Origin: Oscillospiraceae bacterium | GTDB taxonomy: Bacteria > Bacillota > Clostridia > Oscillospirales > Ruminococcaceae | DNA length: 18,731 bases | NCBI GenBank assembly: GCA_020024155.1 | Contig: JAHHUE010000032.1 | Location: 1 to 18,731 of the forward strand | Direction of reading: 5' to 3' | Shown here: positions 1 through 7,424 of the stretch, piece by piece | Layout of the letters: the number at the start of each line of letters is the position of its first letter | Numbering within the stretch: the stretch's first letter is position 1 | Position numbers and translations under genes: made by a program | The notes under the pieces: model-generated | Databases searched by the model: none | What the model was told of the DNA's origin: nothing | What the model saw: the letters and a program-made list of their open reading frames with translations, nothing else

Positions 1-61
1 ATATATTAGTTTTTAAATTGATAAACTGAGAATTGAAAAAAATTATATATTATTTTAAATA

Positions 62-107
62 GATAAATATAAAACCGACAGATACGCTTATAAAGAATAT
101 CTGTCGG
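62..107 (-). terminator. Terminator of the pgk-tpiA-gpmI operon
   Basis: A perfect 10-bp inverted repeat (CCGACAGATA at 75-84, TATCTGTCGG at 98-107) with a 13-nt loop lies about 45 nt beyond the gpmI stop codon. Read leftward it is followed by a T-rich tail (complement of 62-74), as expected of an intrinsic terminator. The rightward side is also moderately T-rich, so it could act in both directions. The remaining 60 bases at the left edge are AT-rich and show nothing I can name. Confidence 0.8.
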
Positions 108-152
108 CTTTATTTATACTGTGCTTATAACTGAAATATATAAAGTTATAAA

Positions 153-1667
153 TTATTTAATTATTGTTTTACCTGTCATTTCTACTGGCTGTTCAAGACC
201 GAGAATTTGGAGCATTGTTGGTGCAATATCAGCAAGAACTCCACCCTCACGAAGCTGACAATCATAGCCACAAACAGCAAATGGAACAGGGTTTGTGGTA
301 TGTGCTGTAAATACACTTCCGTCTTCATCAAGAAGTTTATCAGCGTTGCCGTGGTCAGCTGTAAGAAGTAATGTACCACCCATACTAATTGTTTTATCAA
401 GAACTTTACCAACGCAGTTATCAACAGTTTCAACAGCCTTAACAGCTGCATCAAACACACCTGTGTGACCAACCATATCGCAGTTTGCAAAGTTTAAAAT
501 GATAACATCATATTTTCCACTATCAAGACGAGAAAGCATTTCTTCGGTTACTTCGTTAGCACTCATTTCTGGTTTAAGGTCATAAGTTGCAACTTTTGGA
601 GATTCTATAAGAGCTCTATCTTCGCCTTCGCTAACAGATTCAACACCACCATTAAAGAAGAATGTAACATGAGCATATTTTTCTGTTTCAGCAATTCTAA
701 GTTGAGTAAGACCTTTTTTAGAAATGTATTCGCCAAGAGTGTTATCAAGGCTTTGTGGTTTAAATGCAACATTTACATTTGGCATTGTTGCATCATACTG
801 TGTAAAGCATACATATTTGAGCAAAAGGTTGTTTTCTTTTCTTTCAAAACCGTCAAAGTCAGTATCAACAAGACTTCTTGTAATTTCTCTTGCTCTATCA
901 GGACGGAAGTTAAAGAAAATTACACTATCACCTTGTTTAATATTACTATTTTCTGTAACAACAAATGGTACAGTAAATTCATCAGTAACATCATTTTTAT
1001 AGCATTCTTCAAGAAAAGCAGGTGCATCTGCGTGAACTTCGCCTTCGCCATATACAAGAGTTTTGTATGCAGTTTCAACTCTATCCCAGCGTTTGTCACG
1101 GTCCATAATATAAAATCTTCCGTGAACTGTACCAATTTTGCCAACACCGATTTCAGACATTTCTTTATTAAGACTACGTAAGAAGTCTGCACCACTTGTT
1201 GGGCTTACATCTCTGCCGTCCATAAAAGGATGAACATAAACATTATCAACACCCATTTCTTTACAAAGACGAATAAGTGCAAAACAGTGTTCAATATGGC
1301 TATGTACACCACCATTTGACATAAGACCCATAATATGTACTGCTTTACCTGCTTCTTTTGCATTTTTTATAGAGTTAACAAGAGCTTCGTTTTTAAAGAA
1401 ATCGCCATCATTTATAGATTTTGTAATTCTTGTAAGTTCTTGATAAACAATTCTGCCAGCACCCATATTTGTGTGTCCTACTTCACTGTTACCCATTTGA
1501 CCGTCAGGAAGACCAACAGATAAACCACTTGCACCAAGAGTTGTTGTTGGGTATGTTGCAAATATTTTATCAAGGTTTGGTGTGTTTGCAGCATAAATTG
1601 CATTTCCGTTTGTTGTATCTGTAAAAGCATAACCATCCATTATGCAAAGAACCAAAGGTTTTTTCAT
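153..1667 (-). CDS. gpmI: 2,3-bisphosphoglycerate-independent phosphoglycerate mutase
   Basis: This cytosolic, metal-dependent glycolytic enzyme interconverts 3- and 2-phosphoglycerate. It has 504 residues, close to the usual 505-515 of the iPGM family. Visible signatures are the N-terminal metal-binding MDG (D11), the catalytic serine in GNSEVGHTNMGAGR (S61), MDGRDVSP, the GRFYIMDRDKRWDR block, FNFRPDRARE, and the C-terminal metal-binding segments NCDMVGHTG and TADHGNAD. These place an alkaline-phosphatase-like phosphatase domain around an inserted phosphotransferase domain. The ATG at 1665-1667 follows a GAGG ribosome binding site and lies only 13 nt after the tpiA stop, so it is the last gene of a pgk-tpiA-gpmI operon. 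It is unrelated to the cofactor-dependent GpmA type. Identification is secure. Confidence 0.97.
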   Translation of the reverse strand: MKKPLVLCIMDGYAFTDTTNGNAIYAANTPNLDKIFATYPTTTLGASGLSVGLPDGQMGNSEVGHTNMGAGRIVYQELTRITKSINDGDFFKNEALVNSIKNAKEAGKAVHIMGLMSNGGVHSHIEHCFALIRLCKEMGVDNVYVHPFMDGRDVSPTSGADFLRSLNKEMSEIGVGKIGTVHGRFYIMDRDKRWDRVETAYKTLVYGEGEVHADAPAFLEECYKNDVTDEFTVPFVVTENSNIKQGDSVIFFNFRPDRAREITRSLVDTDFDGFERKENNLLLKYVCFTQYDATMPNVNVAFKPQSLDNTLGEYISKKGLTQLRIAETEKYAHVTFFFNGGVESVSEGEDRALIESPKVATYDLKPEMSANEVTEEMLSRLDSGKYDVIILNFANCDMVGHTGVFDAAVKAVETVDNCVGKVLDKTISMGGTLLLTADHGNADKLLDEDGSVFTAHTTNPVPFAVCGYDCQLREGGVLADIAPTMLQILGLEQPVEMTGKTIIK

Positions 1668-1680
1668 ATTCCGTTACCTC

Positions 1681-2445
1681 TTATTTTGCAGATTCAACAA
1701 TTGTGTTGAAGTCAACAGCTTTAAGGGAAGCACCACCGATAAGACCACCGTCAATGTTTGGCATACTGAGCAATTCTTTTGCATTGGAAGCATTCATAGA
1801 ACCACCGTATTGAATTGTAACTTTTTTAGCACAGTTTGGACAGAAAATTTCGCCAAGCAATTGTCTGATATATGCACAAACTTCTTCAGCTTGTTCAGCT
1901 GTTGCTGTTTTGCCTGTACCAATAGCCCATACTGGTTCATAAGCAATAATTGTGTTATGAAGTTGTTCTGATGTAAAACCGGCAAGACCAGCTTCGATTT
2001 GAGTTTTAATAACATCTTTTGTGATGTCTTTTTCTCTTTCTTCAAGGTTTTCACCAACACAGATAATTGGTGTGATACCATTTTCGAGACAAGCAAGAGA
2101 TCTCATATTAACAGTTTTATCTGTTTCACCAAAGTATTGTCTTCTTTCACTGTGACCGATGATAGCATATTTAATGCCAAAAGATTTGAGCATATCAGCA
2201 CTGATTTCACCTGTGAAAGCACCGTTTGTTGCCCAGTGACAGTTTTGTGCACCGATTTCAATGCAAGAACCTTTTACAGCTTCAACTGCTGTGGAAATGT
2301 TGATTGCTGGTACGCAAAGCAATACTTTGCAGTCGGCATCTTTTATTATACTTGTCATTTCATTTAATAAAGCTGTTGTTTCAGCTGCGTTTTTATTCAT
2401 TTTCCAGTTGCCTGCAATAACAACTTGTCTGTTTTGTTTATCCAT
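1681..2445 (-). CDS. tpiA: Triosephosphate isomerase
   Basis: This enzyme interconverts dihydroxyacetone phosphate and glyceraldehyde 3-phosphate in the cytosol. The 254-residue TIM barrel has the expected length. The substrate-binding N13 and K15 are in AGNWKMNK, the electrophilic H98 in IIGHSERR, the catalytic base E170 in AYEPVWAIGTGKTAT (which also forms the mobile loop), and the phosphate-binding segments YGGSMN and GGLIGGASL are near the C-terminus. An AAAGGAG ribosome binding site precedes the ATG at 2443-2445. It is the middle gene of the operon: 64 nt after pgk, with a hairpin in the gap, and 13 nt before gpmI. Confidence 0.97.
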   Translation of the reverse strand: MDKQNRQVVIAGNWKMNKNAAETTALLNEMTSIIKDADCKVLLCVPAINISTAVEAVKGSCIEIGAQNCHWATNGAFTGEISADMLKSFGIKYAIIGHSERRQYFGETDKTVNMRSLACLENGITPIICVGENLEEREKDITKDVIKTQIEAGLAGFTSEQLHNTIIAYEPVWAIGTGKTATAEQAEEVCAYIRQLLGEIFCPNCAKKVTIQYGGSMNASNAKELLSMPNIDGGLIGGASLKAVDFNTIVESAK

Positions 2446-2469
2446 AGTTATTCTCCTTTAATGCGAGTA

Positions 2470-2496
2470 ATAGCGGCAGGTATTTTCTGCCGCTAT
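2470..2496 (-). other. Intercistronic hairpin between pgk and tpiA
   Basis: A GC-rich 10-bp perfect inverted repeat (ATAGCGGCAG at 2470-2479, CTGCCGCTAT at 2487-2496) with a 7-nt loop sits between the pgk stop and the tpiA ribosome binding site. Read leftward it is followed by TACTCGCATTAAAGG rather than a run of T, so it is unlikely to be an efficient terminator. An mRNA-stabilising or processing element that adjusts pgk versus tpiA-gpmI levels is my inference. Confidence 0.65.
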
Positions 2497-2509
2497 AAAT
2501 TTGGTTTTA

Positions 2510-3700
2510 TTATTTATCGTTGAGTGCTGCGATACCAGGAAGTTCAAGACCTTCAAGGAATTCAAGGGAAGCACCGCCGCCTGTGGAAATGTGTGTCATT
2601 TTGTCTGCATAACCAAGTTGTTCAACAGCAGCTGCACTGTCACCGCCACCGATAATGGAGATTGCACCACTTTCTGCAACAGCTTTTGCAATTGCTTTTG
2701 TACCTGCTGCAAATGCTTCAAATTCAAACACGCCCATAGGTCCATTCCAAACAACAGTTTCAGCATTTTTGATTGTTTCACTGAACAATTCAACAGATTT
2801 AGGACCAATATCAAGACCCATAAAGCCGTCTGGCATTTTATCAGCATCAACTACTGAGAAGTTGTCTGTATTTTCAAATTTATCATTGATAGCTGTATCA
2901 ATAGGGAGAAGCAAGTTAACATTTTTAGTTGCTGCTTTTTCCATAAGTGATTTAGCAAGTTCAATTTTGTCTTCTTCTAAGAGAGAAGTACCAATGTTGT
3001 AGCCTTTAGCTTTAAGGAATGTATAAGCCATACCACCACCGATAACAAGGCTGTCAACTTTATCAATGAGGTTTTCGATAACACCGATTTTGTCGCTTAC
3101 TTTTGCACCACCAAGAATTGCAACAAATGGTCTTGCAGGGTCATTAAGAGCTTTGCCCATAATGTCAATTTCTTTTTGGATAAGATAACCACAAACTGCT
3201 GGGAGGTAGTCTGCGATACCAGCTGTAGATGCGTGTGCACGGTGAGCTGTACCAAATGCATCATTTACATAGATATCTGCAAAGCTAGCAAGTTCTTTTG
3301 CAAATTCCGGTGCATTTTTTTCTTCTTCTTTATGGAAACGAAGGTTTTCAAGCAAGAGAATATCGCCATCTTTAAGAGCAGCAGCTTTTGCTTTTGCATC
3401 TTCACCAATAACATCTTTTGCCATAACAACTTCACAACCCATAAGTTCAGAAATTCTTTCTGCAACTGGTGCGAGAGAATATTTCATATTGAATTCACCC
3501 TTTGGTCTGCCCATGTGGCTGCAAAGAATGATTTTTGCTCCATTTTCTTTCAAATATTTAACAGTTTTTAAAGCTTCTCTGATTCTTTTATCATCTGTAA
3601 TAACGCCATCTTTTACTGGAACATTGAAGTCACAACGAACAATACATCTTTTGCCTTTAACTTCAATATCTTCAACTGTTTTTTTACCTAAACCGGACAT
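2510..3700 (-). CDS. pgk: Phosphoglycerate kinase
   Basis: This enzyme makes ATP from 1,3-bisphosphoglycerate and ADP in glycolysis. The 396-residue length is normal for the two-domain bacterial enzyme. The N-domain substrate site is visible as RCDFNVPV (R22, D24, N26), the SHMGRPKG loop (61-68), LLENLRFHKEEEKN and NDAFGTAHRAHAST. The C-domain nucleotide site is visible as LGGAKVSDKI, IGGGMAYTFLKA, VWNGPMGVFE and the C-terminal IIGGGDSAAAVEQLG and STGGGASLEFLEG. The ATG at 3698-3700 has an AAAAGGAG ribosome binding site. It is the first gene of the leftward operon and has its own promoter at 3740-3768. The gapA gene often found just upstream of pgk is absent; a divergent gene is there instead. 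Confidence 0.97.
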   Translation of the reverse strand: MSGLGKKTVEDIEVKGKRCIVRCDFNVPVKDGVITDDKRIREALKTVKYLKENGAKIILCSHMGRPKGEFNMKYSLAPVAERISELMGCEVVMAKDVIGEDAKAKAAALKDGDILLLENLRFHKEEEKNAPEFAKELASFADIYVNDAFGTAHRAHASTAGIADYLPAVCGYLIQKEIDIMGKALNDPARPFVAILGGAKVSDKIGVIENLIDKVDSLVIGGGMAYTFLKAKGYNIGTSLLEEDKIELAKSLMEKAATKNVNLLLPIDTAINDKFENTDNFSVVDADKMPDGFMGLDIGPKSVELFSETIKNAETVVWNGPMGVFEFEAFAAGTKAIAKAVAESGAISIIGGGDSAAAVEQLGYADKMTHISTGGGASLEFLEGLELPGIAALNDK

Positions 3701-3739
3701 AATAAATCTCCTTTTCGTGTATGTATTTAACTATTTGTT

Positions 3740-3768
3740 ATTATATATAATTATTTTTAGCATTTCAA
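3740..3768 (-). promoter_or_regulatory. Vegetative promoter of the pgk-tpiA-gpmI operon
   Basis: On the minus strand TTGAAA (3763-3768) and a perfect TATAAT (3740-3745) are separated by exactly 17 nt, close to the SigA consensus. Transcription would start near 3733, giving a leader of about 33 nt before the pgk ATG that just accommodates the ribosome binding site. No operator or riboswitch is seen in this short leader. Confidence 0.8.
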
Positions 3769-3864
3769 CACAAAAAAAATAATTGCAACAAATTTGTAGT
3801 AAAAAACTTTTTTCACAACAAAATTACAAAAGTGTTATTTGTTTAACGATAGAAGATTTCTGGT

Positions 3865-3893
3865 AACCATTATTTGTTTACATTCATAGAATA
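3865..3893 (+). promoter_or_regulatory. Possible SigK-type sporulation promoter for the M15 peptidase gene
   Basis: AACC (3865-3868) and CATAGAATA (3885-3893) are separated by 16 nt. This fits the mother-cell SigK pattern known from Bacillus subtilis, mAC-m then about 16 nt then CATAnnnTA. A start near 3900 would place the AAAGGAG ribosome binding site (3904-3910) just inside the transcript. The same region contains TAGAAT (3887-3892) as a possible SigA -10, but without a good -35 at 17 or 18 nt. The pattern is short and AT-rich, so a chance match is possible. Confidence 0.4.
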
Positions 3894-3916
3894 GATATAA
3901 AAGAAAGGAGTTTCTT

Positions 3917-4597
3917 ATGGCAAAAATTTTTGTATATGACGCTGAAAGAAATATACTTGAAACTTTCCATAGGTCAGAAAGTGAGTATATGCCTTACAAT
4001 ACAAACGGAACAATGAGAGTAAGGGAATTTAGAGGTTCATCAAAAAGCAGTGTTTTATGGACGACAAAACAAGCGATGGAATCATGGAATAAAACAAGAA
4101 GTGCATACGGTAAACCAATACCGTTCAGATATGCATTTAAAAGAATATGGGAAGGTGGACATGGACTTTTAAGCCAGCATTATGCAGGAGTATCCTTTGA
4201 TGTTGGGCAGACTTTGTCACCAAGTCAAAGACGAGATATTTGGAATACAGCAAAAAGCCTTGGTGTATGGGGTTATGTTGAACCACTTAGTATGACACCA
4301 ACATGGGTTCATTTTGACAGAAGATATGGTAAACCAGCTTGCTCTACCGGATATACAACATTGCGTCTTGATTCTCGTGGATGTTATGTGCTTATATTGC
4401 AAGATGCACTTAATACCTTAGGGTATGCAACAGCAGGGCTTGATGGACGATTTGGACCGGCAACACATAGAGCAGTGAGAAATTTTCAGGGAGATAATAG
4501 TATTAAAGTTGATGGTGTTGTTGGTTGTTCAACTTGGGAAAAATTATGCAGCAAAGTGAAGGGAAATGGAGCATCTTCTACAACTGTTGACCCATAA
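3917..4597 (+). CDS. Probable M15-family peptidoglycan peptidase with C-terminal peptidoglycan-binding domain
   Basis: The protein has 226 residues. Residues about 50-140 carry the zinc-ligand pattern of M15 D-Ala-D-Ala or DL peptidases: H88 and D95 in SQHYAGVSFDVG (HxxGxxxD) and H132 in TPTWVHFD. Residues about 150-212 are a PG_binding_1 domain (YVLILQDALNTLGY, GLDGRFGPATHRAVRNFQ, VDGVVGCSTW). The N-terminal 45 residues are not recognised. It probably cleaves peptidoglycan stem peptides. There is no signal peptide or membrane segment, so export would need cell lysis, a holin-like route or another system; this resembles endolysins and mother-cell lytic enzymes. The AAAGGAG site lies 6 nt before the ATG. 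It is monocistronic, with a terminator 9 nt after the stop codon, and no phage genes flank it. The domain assignment is good; the exact substrate bond is unknown. Confidence 0.8.
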   Translation: MAKIFVYDAERNILETFHRSESEYMPYNTNGTMRVREFRGSSKSSVLWTTKQAMESWNKTRSAYGKPIPFRYAFKRIWEGGHGLLSQHYAGVSFDVGQTLSPSQRRDIWNTAKSLGVWGYVEPLSMTPTWVHFDRRYGKPACSTGYTTLRLDSRGCYVLILQDALNTLGYATAGLDGRFGPATHRAVRNFQGDNSIKVDGVVGCSTWEKLCSKVKGNGASSTTVDP

Positions 4598-4605
4598 AAT
4601 AACTT

Positions 4606-4645
4606 AAAACTGCTTTGCTATTAACAGCAAGGCAGTTTTGTTTTG
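4606..4645 (+). terminator. Terminator of the M15 peptidase gene
   Basis: A 14-bp stem (4606-4619 with 4626-4639, one G-T wobble) with a 6-nt loop begins 9 nt after the stop codon. It ends in TTTT and continues GTTTTG. It separates the peptidase gene from the feo operon. Confidence 0.85.
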
Positions 4646-4671
4646 TAACGATATTCAAACTTTAAGAATAT
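4643..4671 (+). promoter_or_regulatory. Possible feo promoter with an overlapping inverted repeat
   Basis: TTGTAA (4643-4648) and GAATAT (4666-4671) are 17 nt apart and form a weak SigA-like promoter. The -10 coincides with the right arm of an inverted repeat, ATATTC (4651-4656), 9 nt, GAATAT (4666-4671). Metal-repressed feo operons commonly carry such an operator over the promoter, but this repeat does not match the usual Fur or DtxR-family boxes, so the regulator is unassigned. Confidence 0.35.
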
Positions 4672-4707
4672 TATATGAGTATAGCAAAAATAAAAAGGGG
4701 TTTTTAT

Positions 4708-4953
4708 ATGGAAGCTGAGAAAAAACTGAGCAATGTTAAGGTTGGAGAAAAGGTAATTGTTTGCAATATAAATTCATCAGAAAAAATAAGCAGAAGATTG
4801 TTTGATATTGGAATTATAAAAAATACTGTTATAGAATGTGTTGGCAAAAGTCCATTGGGAGACCCATCTGCATATCTTATAAGAGGGGCAGTTATAGCAT
4901 TACGAAGTGAAGACAGCGAAAATATTATAGTTAGAAAGGTAAGTGATAAGTAA
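4708..4953 (+). CDS. feoA: Ferrous iron transport protein A
   Basis: This small cytosolic SH3-like protein is thought to bind and modulate FeoB during Fe2+ uptake. It has 81 residues, the usual FeoA size, with the characteristic RRLFDIGII, the SPLGDPSAYLIRG block and AVIALRSEDSENIIV. I place the start at the ATG at 4708 because a purine-rich AAAAGGGG lies 7 nt upstream and the protein then begins with the family's normal N-terminus. An earlier in-frame ATG at 4675 would add 11 residues but has no ribosome binding site. Its stop codon abuts the feoB start codon, so the two genes are surely cotranscribed and probably translationally coupled. Confidence 0.93.
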   Translation: MEAEKKLSNVKVGEKVIVCNINSSEKISRRLFDIGIIKNTVIECVGKSPLGDPSAYLIRGAVIALRSEDSENIIVRKVSDK

Positions 4954-7092
4954 ATGGGTCTGACAAAAAACTCTGTTGGAACTAATGCAATAGATTCTGA
5001 ATTTATTATAAAACGACAATCGGATAAAGATAAAATTATTGCTTTGGCAGGTAATCCAAATGTGGGCAAAAGCACTGTTTTTAATGGACTTACCGGAATG
5101 AAACAGCACACAGGAAACTGGCCGGGAAAAACAGTTACAGGTGCGTGGGGATACTGTAAAACATCAGAAAATGATTACATTATGGTTGATATTCCGGGTA
5201 CATATTCACTTATAGCAAATTCAGCAGAGGAAGAAGTTGCAAGAAATTTTATTTGCTTTGGTGGCTCTGATGCAGTTATTGTTGTTTGTGATGCCACTTG
5301 TATTGAGAGAAACTTAAATCTTGTTTTGCAGATAATGGAAGTATCCGATAATGTTATTTTATGCGTAAACCTTATGGATGAGGCAAAACGAAAAAACATA
5401 AAAATTGATATAAAGAAAATATCAGAAAAACTTGGTATTCCGGTTGTTGCAACTGTTGCAAGAGAGAAAAAAAGCATTGAAAAACTGATGAAAACAGTAG
5501 ATAAATCAATAGATAAAAATATTGATAATCACGTAGAGATAATTTATCCGGAAATTATTGAAAGTTCAATAGAAACACTTATGCCGATTGTAAAAGATAT
5601 AGCAGGAGAAAAGATAAATCCTCGTTGGCTTTGTGTAAAACTATTGGATATGGATAAATCACTTGAAAATGAACTGGAAAAGTTTTTGAGTGTGAAATTT
5701 TCAGAAAATAAGCAACTGGAAAGTTTGTTAGAGAAGGTTAAGCAAGATATATATGACAGCGGAATAACAACAGATGATATAAAAAATATTATTGTGACTT
5801 CAATTGTGCAAAAGGCAGAAGAAATATGTAAAGATACAGTGGTTTATAATAATAACTGCTCTAAACACGACAGAAAAATTGACAGATTTTTTACCGGAAA
5901 ATATACAGCATTTCCTATTATGATGATTTTTCTGGCATTTATATTTTGGCTTACCATAGTTGGTGCAAATTATCCGTCACAAATGTTATCTGACTTTTTC
6001 TTCAATGTAGAAGATAAGCTTACTGCATTTTTTATGGCGCATAATAGTCCAAAGTGGTTGCACGGTGTTCTAATACTTGGTGTATACCGTGTTCTTGCAT
6101 GGGTTGTTGCCGTTATGTTGCCACCAATGGCTATGTTTTTCCCTTTATTCACACTTTTGGAAGATGTTGGATATTTACCACGAATAGCATATAATCTTGA
6201 TAAACCTTTTAAAAAATGCACAGCTTGTGGTAAGCAAGCATTAACTATGTGTATGGGCTTTGGATGTAACGCAGCAGGGGTTATCGGTTGCAGAATTATA
6301 GATACAGAAAGAGAAAGATTGCTTGCAATTTTAACAAATAACTTTGTACCTTGTAACGGAAGATTTCCAACTTTAATTGCTATTATAACTATGTTTTTCT
6401 TAGGTTCTGTAACTGGAGTTTGGTCAAGTATGGGCTCTGCATTACTTTTGACAGCGGTTATAGTTCTTGGAGTGCTAACCACTTTTGGCATATCAAAAAT
6501 ACTTTCAAAAACATTATTAAAGGGTAAACCGTCAGCATTTATACTTGAAATGCCACCTTATAGAAAACCTCAAGTTTTAAAAGTTATAACACGTTCAATT
6601 TTTGATAGAACACTTTTTGTTCTTGGCAGAGCAGTTATTGTTGCGGCTCCGGCAGGTGCAATTATATGGATTATGGCAAATATAAGTGTAGGTGGTCAAA
6701 GCATACTTACTATGTGTTGTTCTTTCTTACAACCTTTGGGAAACTTAATGGGTCTTGATGGTGTTATACTTATGGCATTTATATTGGGATTTCCTGCCAA
6801 TGAAATTGTTATTCCTCTTATGATAATGGCATACACTGCACAGGGAAATCTTACTGATATGCAGAGTATTTTTGAGCTGAAAGAATTACTACTGCAAAAT
6901 GGATGGACACAAACCACAGCTATATGTACAATGCTGTTCTCTATGATGCACTGGCCTTGCTCAACAACATTGCTTACTATAAAAAAAGAAACAAACAGCA
7001 AAAAATGGACATTTCTTGCAGCGGCAATTCCAACTGTAACAGGAATAATTTGTTGTATAGCAGTAAACCTTATAAGTAAATTGTTTGTTTAA
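4954..7092 (+). CDS. feoB: Ferrous iron transporter B
   Basis: FeoB is a GTP-binding inner-membrane transporter that brings Fe2+ into the cell. The 712 residues comprise a short leader and an N-terminal G domain with G1 GNPNVGKS (33-40), WPGKTV (56-61), G3 DIPG (79-82) and G4 NLMD (139-142). A helical domain to about residue 300 follows, then a polytopic membrane part from about residue 318 with the paired Gate domains. Family signatures in the membrane part are the cysteine-bearing GCNAAGVIGCRIIDTERER, NNFVPCNGRFPTL, GFPANEIVIPLMIMAY and the C-terminal MHWPCSTTLLTIKKE. The size is typical of Firmicutes. Translation starts directly after the feoA stop codon with only a weak AAAGG upstream, which suggests coupling. 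A strong terminator follows. No feoC or small Cys-rich partner gene is present downstream. Confidence 0.97.
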   Translation: MGLTKNSVGTNAIDSEFIIKRQSDKDKIIALAGNPNVGKSTVFNGLTGMKQHTGNWPGKTVTGAWGYCKTSENDYIMVDIPGTYSLIANSAEEEVARNFICFGGSDAVIVVCDATCIERNLNLVLQIMEVSDNVILCVNLMDEAKRKNIKIDIKKISEKLGIPVVATVAREKKSIEKLMKTVDKSIDKNIDNHVEIIYPEIIESSIETLMPIVKDIAGEKINPRWLCVKLLDMDKSLENELEKFLSVKFSENKQLESLLEKVKQDIYDSGITTDDIKNIIVTSIVQKAEEICKDTVVYNNNCSKHDRKIDRFFTGKYTAFPIMMIFLAFIFWLTIVGANYPSQMLSDFFFNVEDKLTAFFMAHNSPKWLHGVLILGVYRVLAWVVAVMLPPMAMFFPLFTLLEDVGYLPRIAYNLDKPFKKCTACGKQALTMCMGFGCNAAGVIGCRIIDTERERLLAILTNNFVPCNGRFPTLIAIITMFFLGSVTGVWSSMGSALLLTAVIVLGVLTTFGISKILSKTLLKGKPSAFILEMPPYRKPQVLKVITRSIFDRTLFVLGRAVIVAAPAGAIIWIMANISVGGQSILTMCCSFLQPLGNLMGLDGVILMAFILGFPANEIVIPLMIMAYTAQGNLTDMQSIFELKELLLQNGWTQTTAICTMLFSMMHWPCSTTLLTIKKETNSKKWTFLAAAIPTVTGIICCIAVNLISKLFV

Positions 7093-7102
7093 TAATAACA
7101 AT

Positions 7103-7148
7103 AAAAATACCTGACAAAGCAGCTAATGCTTGTCAGGTATTTTCTTGT
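7103..7148. terminator. Bidirectional terminator between feoB and the ferredoxin gene
   Basis: A 12-bp perfect stem (AAATACCTGACA at 7105-7116, TGTCAGGTATTT at 7131-7142) with further inner pairing AGCA/TGCT lies between two converging genes. T-rich tails flank it in both directions (TTTCTTGTG rightward; TTTTTATTG leftward). It begins 2 nt from the ferredoxin stop and about 12 nt after the feoB stop, so it can serve both transcripts. Confidence 0.9.
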
Positions 7149-7149
7149 G

Positions 7150-7335
7150 TTAAATTGATTCAATTGCGCTTACTGGACATTGCTCTTTTGCTTGTAAAGA
7201 CAAAGCTTCAACTTGTCCGTCAACACATAAATCAATAGCTTTTGCCTTGCATTCGTCAGTCATTTCAAAAACTTCTGGACATATAGAGTTGCATAAACCA
7301 CAGCCTATACAGTCATCATTTACAATAAATTTCAT
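7150..7335 (-). CDS. Small [4Fe-4S] ferredoxin
   Basis: This 61-residue soluble electron carrier has the ligand pattern C9-x2-C12-x2-C15 (CIGCGLC) and C53 in QCPVSAI, which together bind one [4Fe-4S] cluster. C19 (ICPEVF) and further cysteines at 29 and 37 are not in a second CxxCxxC motif, so this is a monocluster rather than a 2[4Fe-4S] clostridial ferredoxin. In some monocluster ferredoxins extra cysteines form a disulfide; C19 and C37 are candidates here, by inference. A strong GGAGGA lies 5 nt before the ATG. It sits 81 nt downstream of the glycosyltransferase gene on the same strand. Its redox partner cannot be told from the neighbours. Confidence 0.93.
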   Translation of the reverse strand: MKFIVNDDCIGCGLCNSICPEVFEMTDECKAKAIDLCVDGQVEALSLQAKEQCPVSAIESI

Positions 7336-7394
7336 AAATCCTCCAAATAATTTAATCTCATAAGAGATACGGTTATTATTAGTAAGATTTATAT

Positions 7395-7424
7395 AAAATA
7401 TTCATGATGTAAAATATTAGTCAA
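7395..7424 (-). promoter_or_regulatory. Possible promoter of the ferredoxin gene
   Basis: On the minus strand TTGACT (7419-7424, overlapping the end of the glycosyltransferase gene) and TATTTT (7395-7400) are 18 nt apart. The -35 is good and the -10 weak. It would allow the ferredoxin gene to be expressed separately from the upstream glycosyltransferase gene, with no terminator seen between them. Confidence 0.35.

Noticed and set aside
3917..4597. The M15/peptidoglycan-binding protein as a prophage endolysin
   Set aside because: No holin, tail, integrase or other phage gene is seen; both neighbours are housekeeping operons and the gene has its own promoter and terminator. A domesticated phage gene cannot be excluded.
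7093..7149. Expected small Cys-rich FeoB-associated protein or feoC downstream of feoB
   Set aside because: The gap contains only a bidirectional terminator; no coding frame is present.
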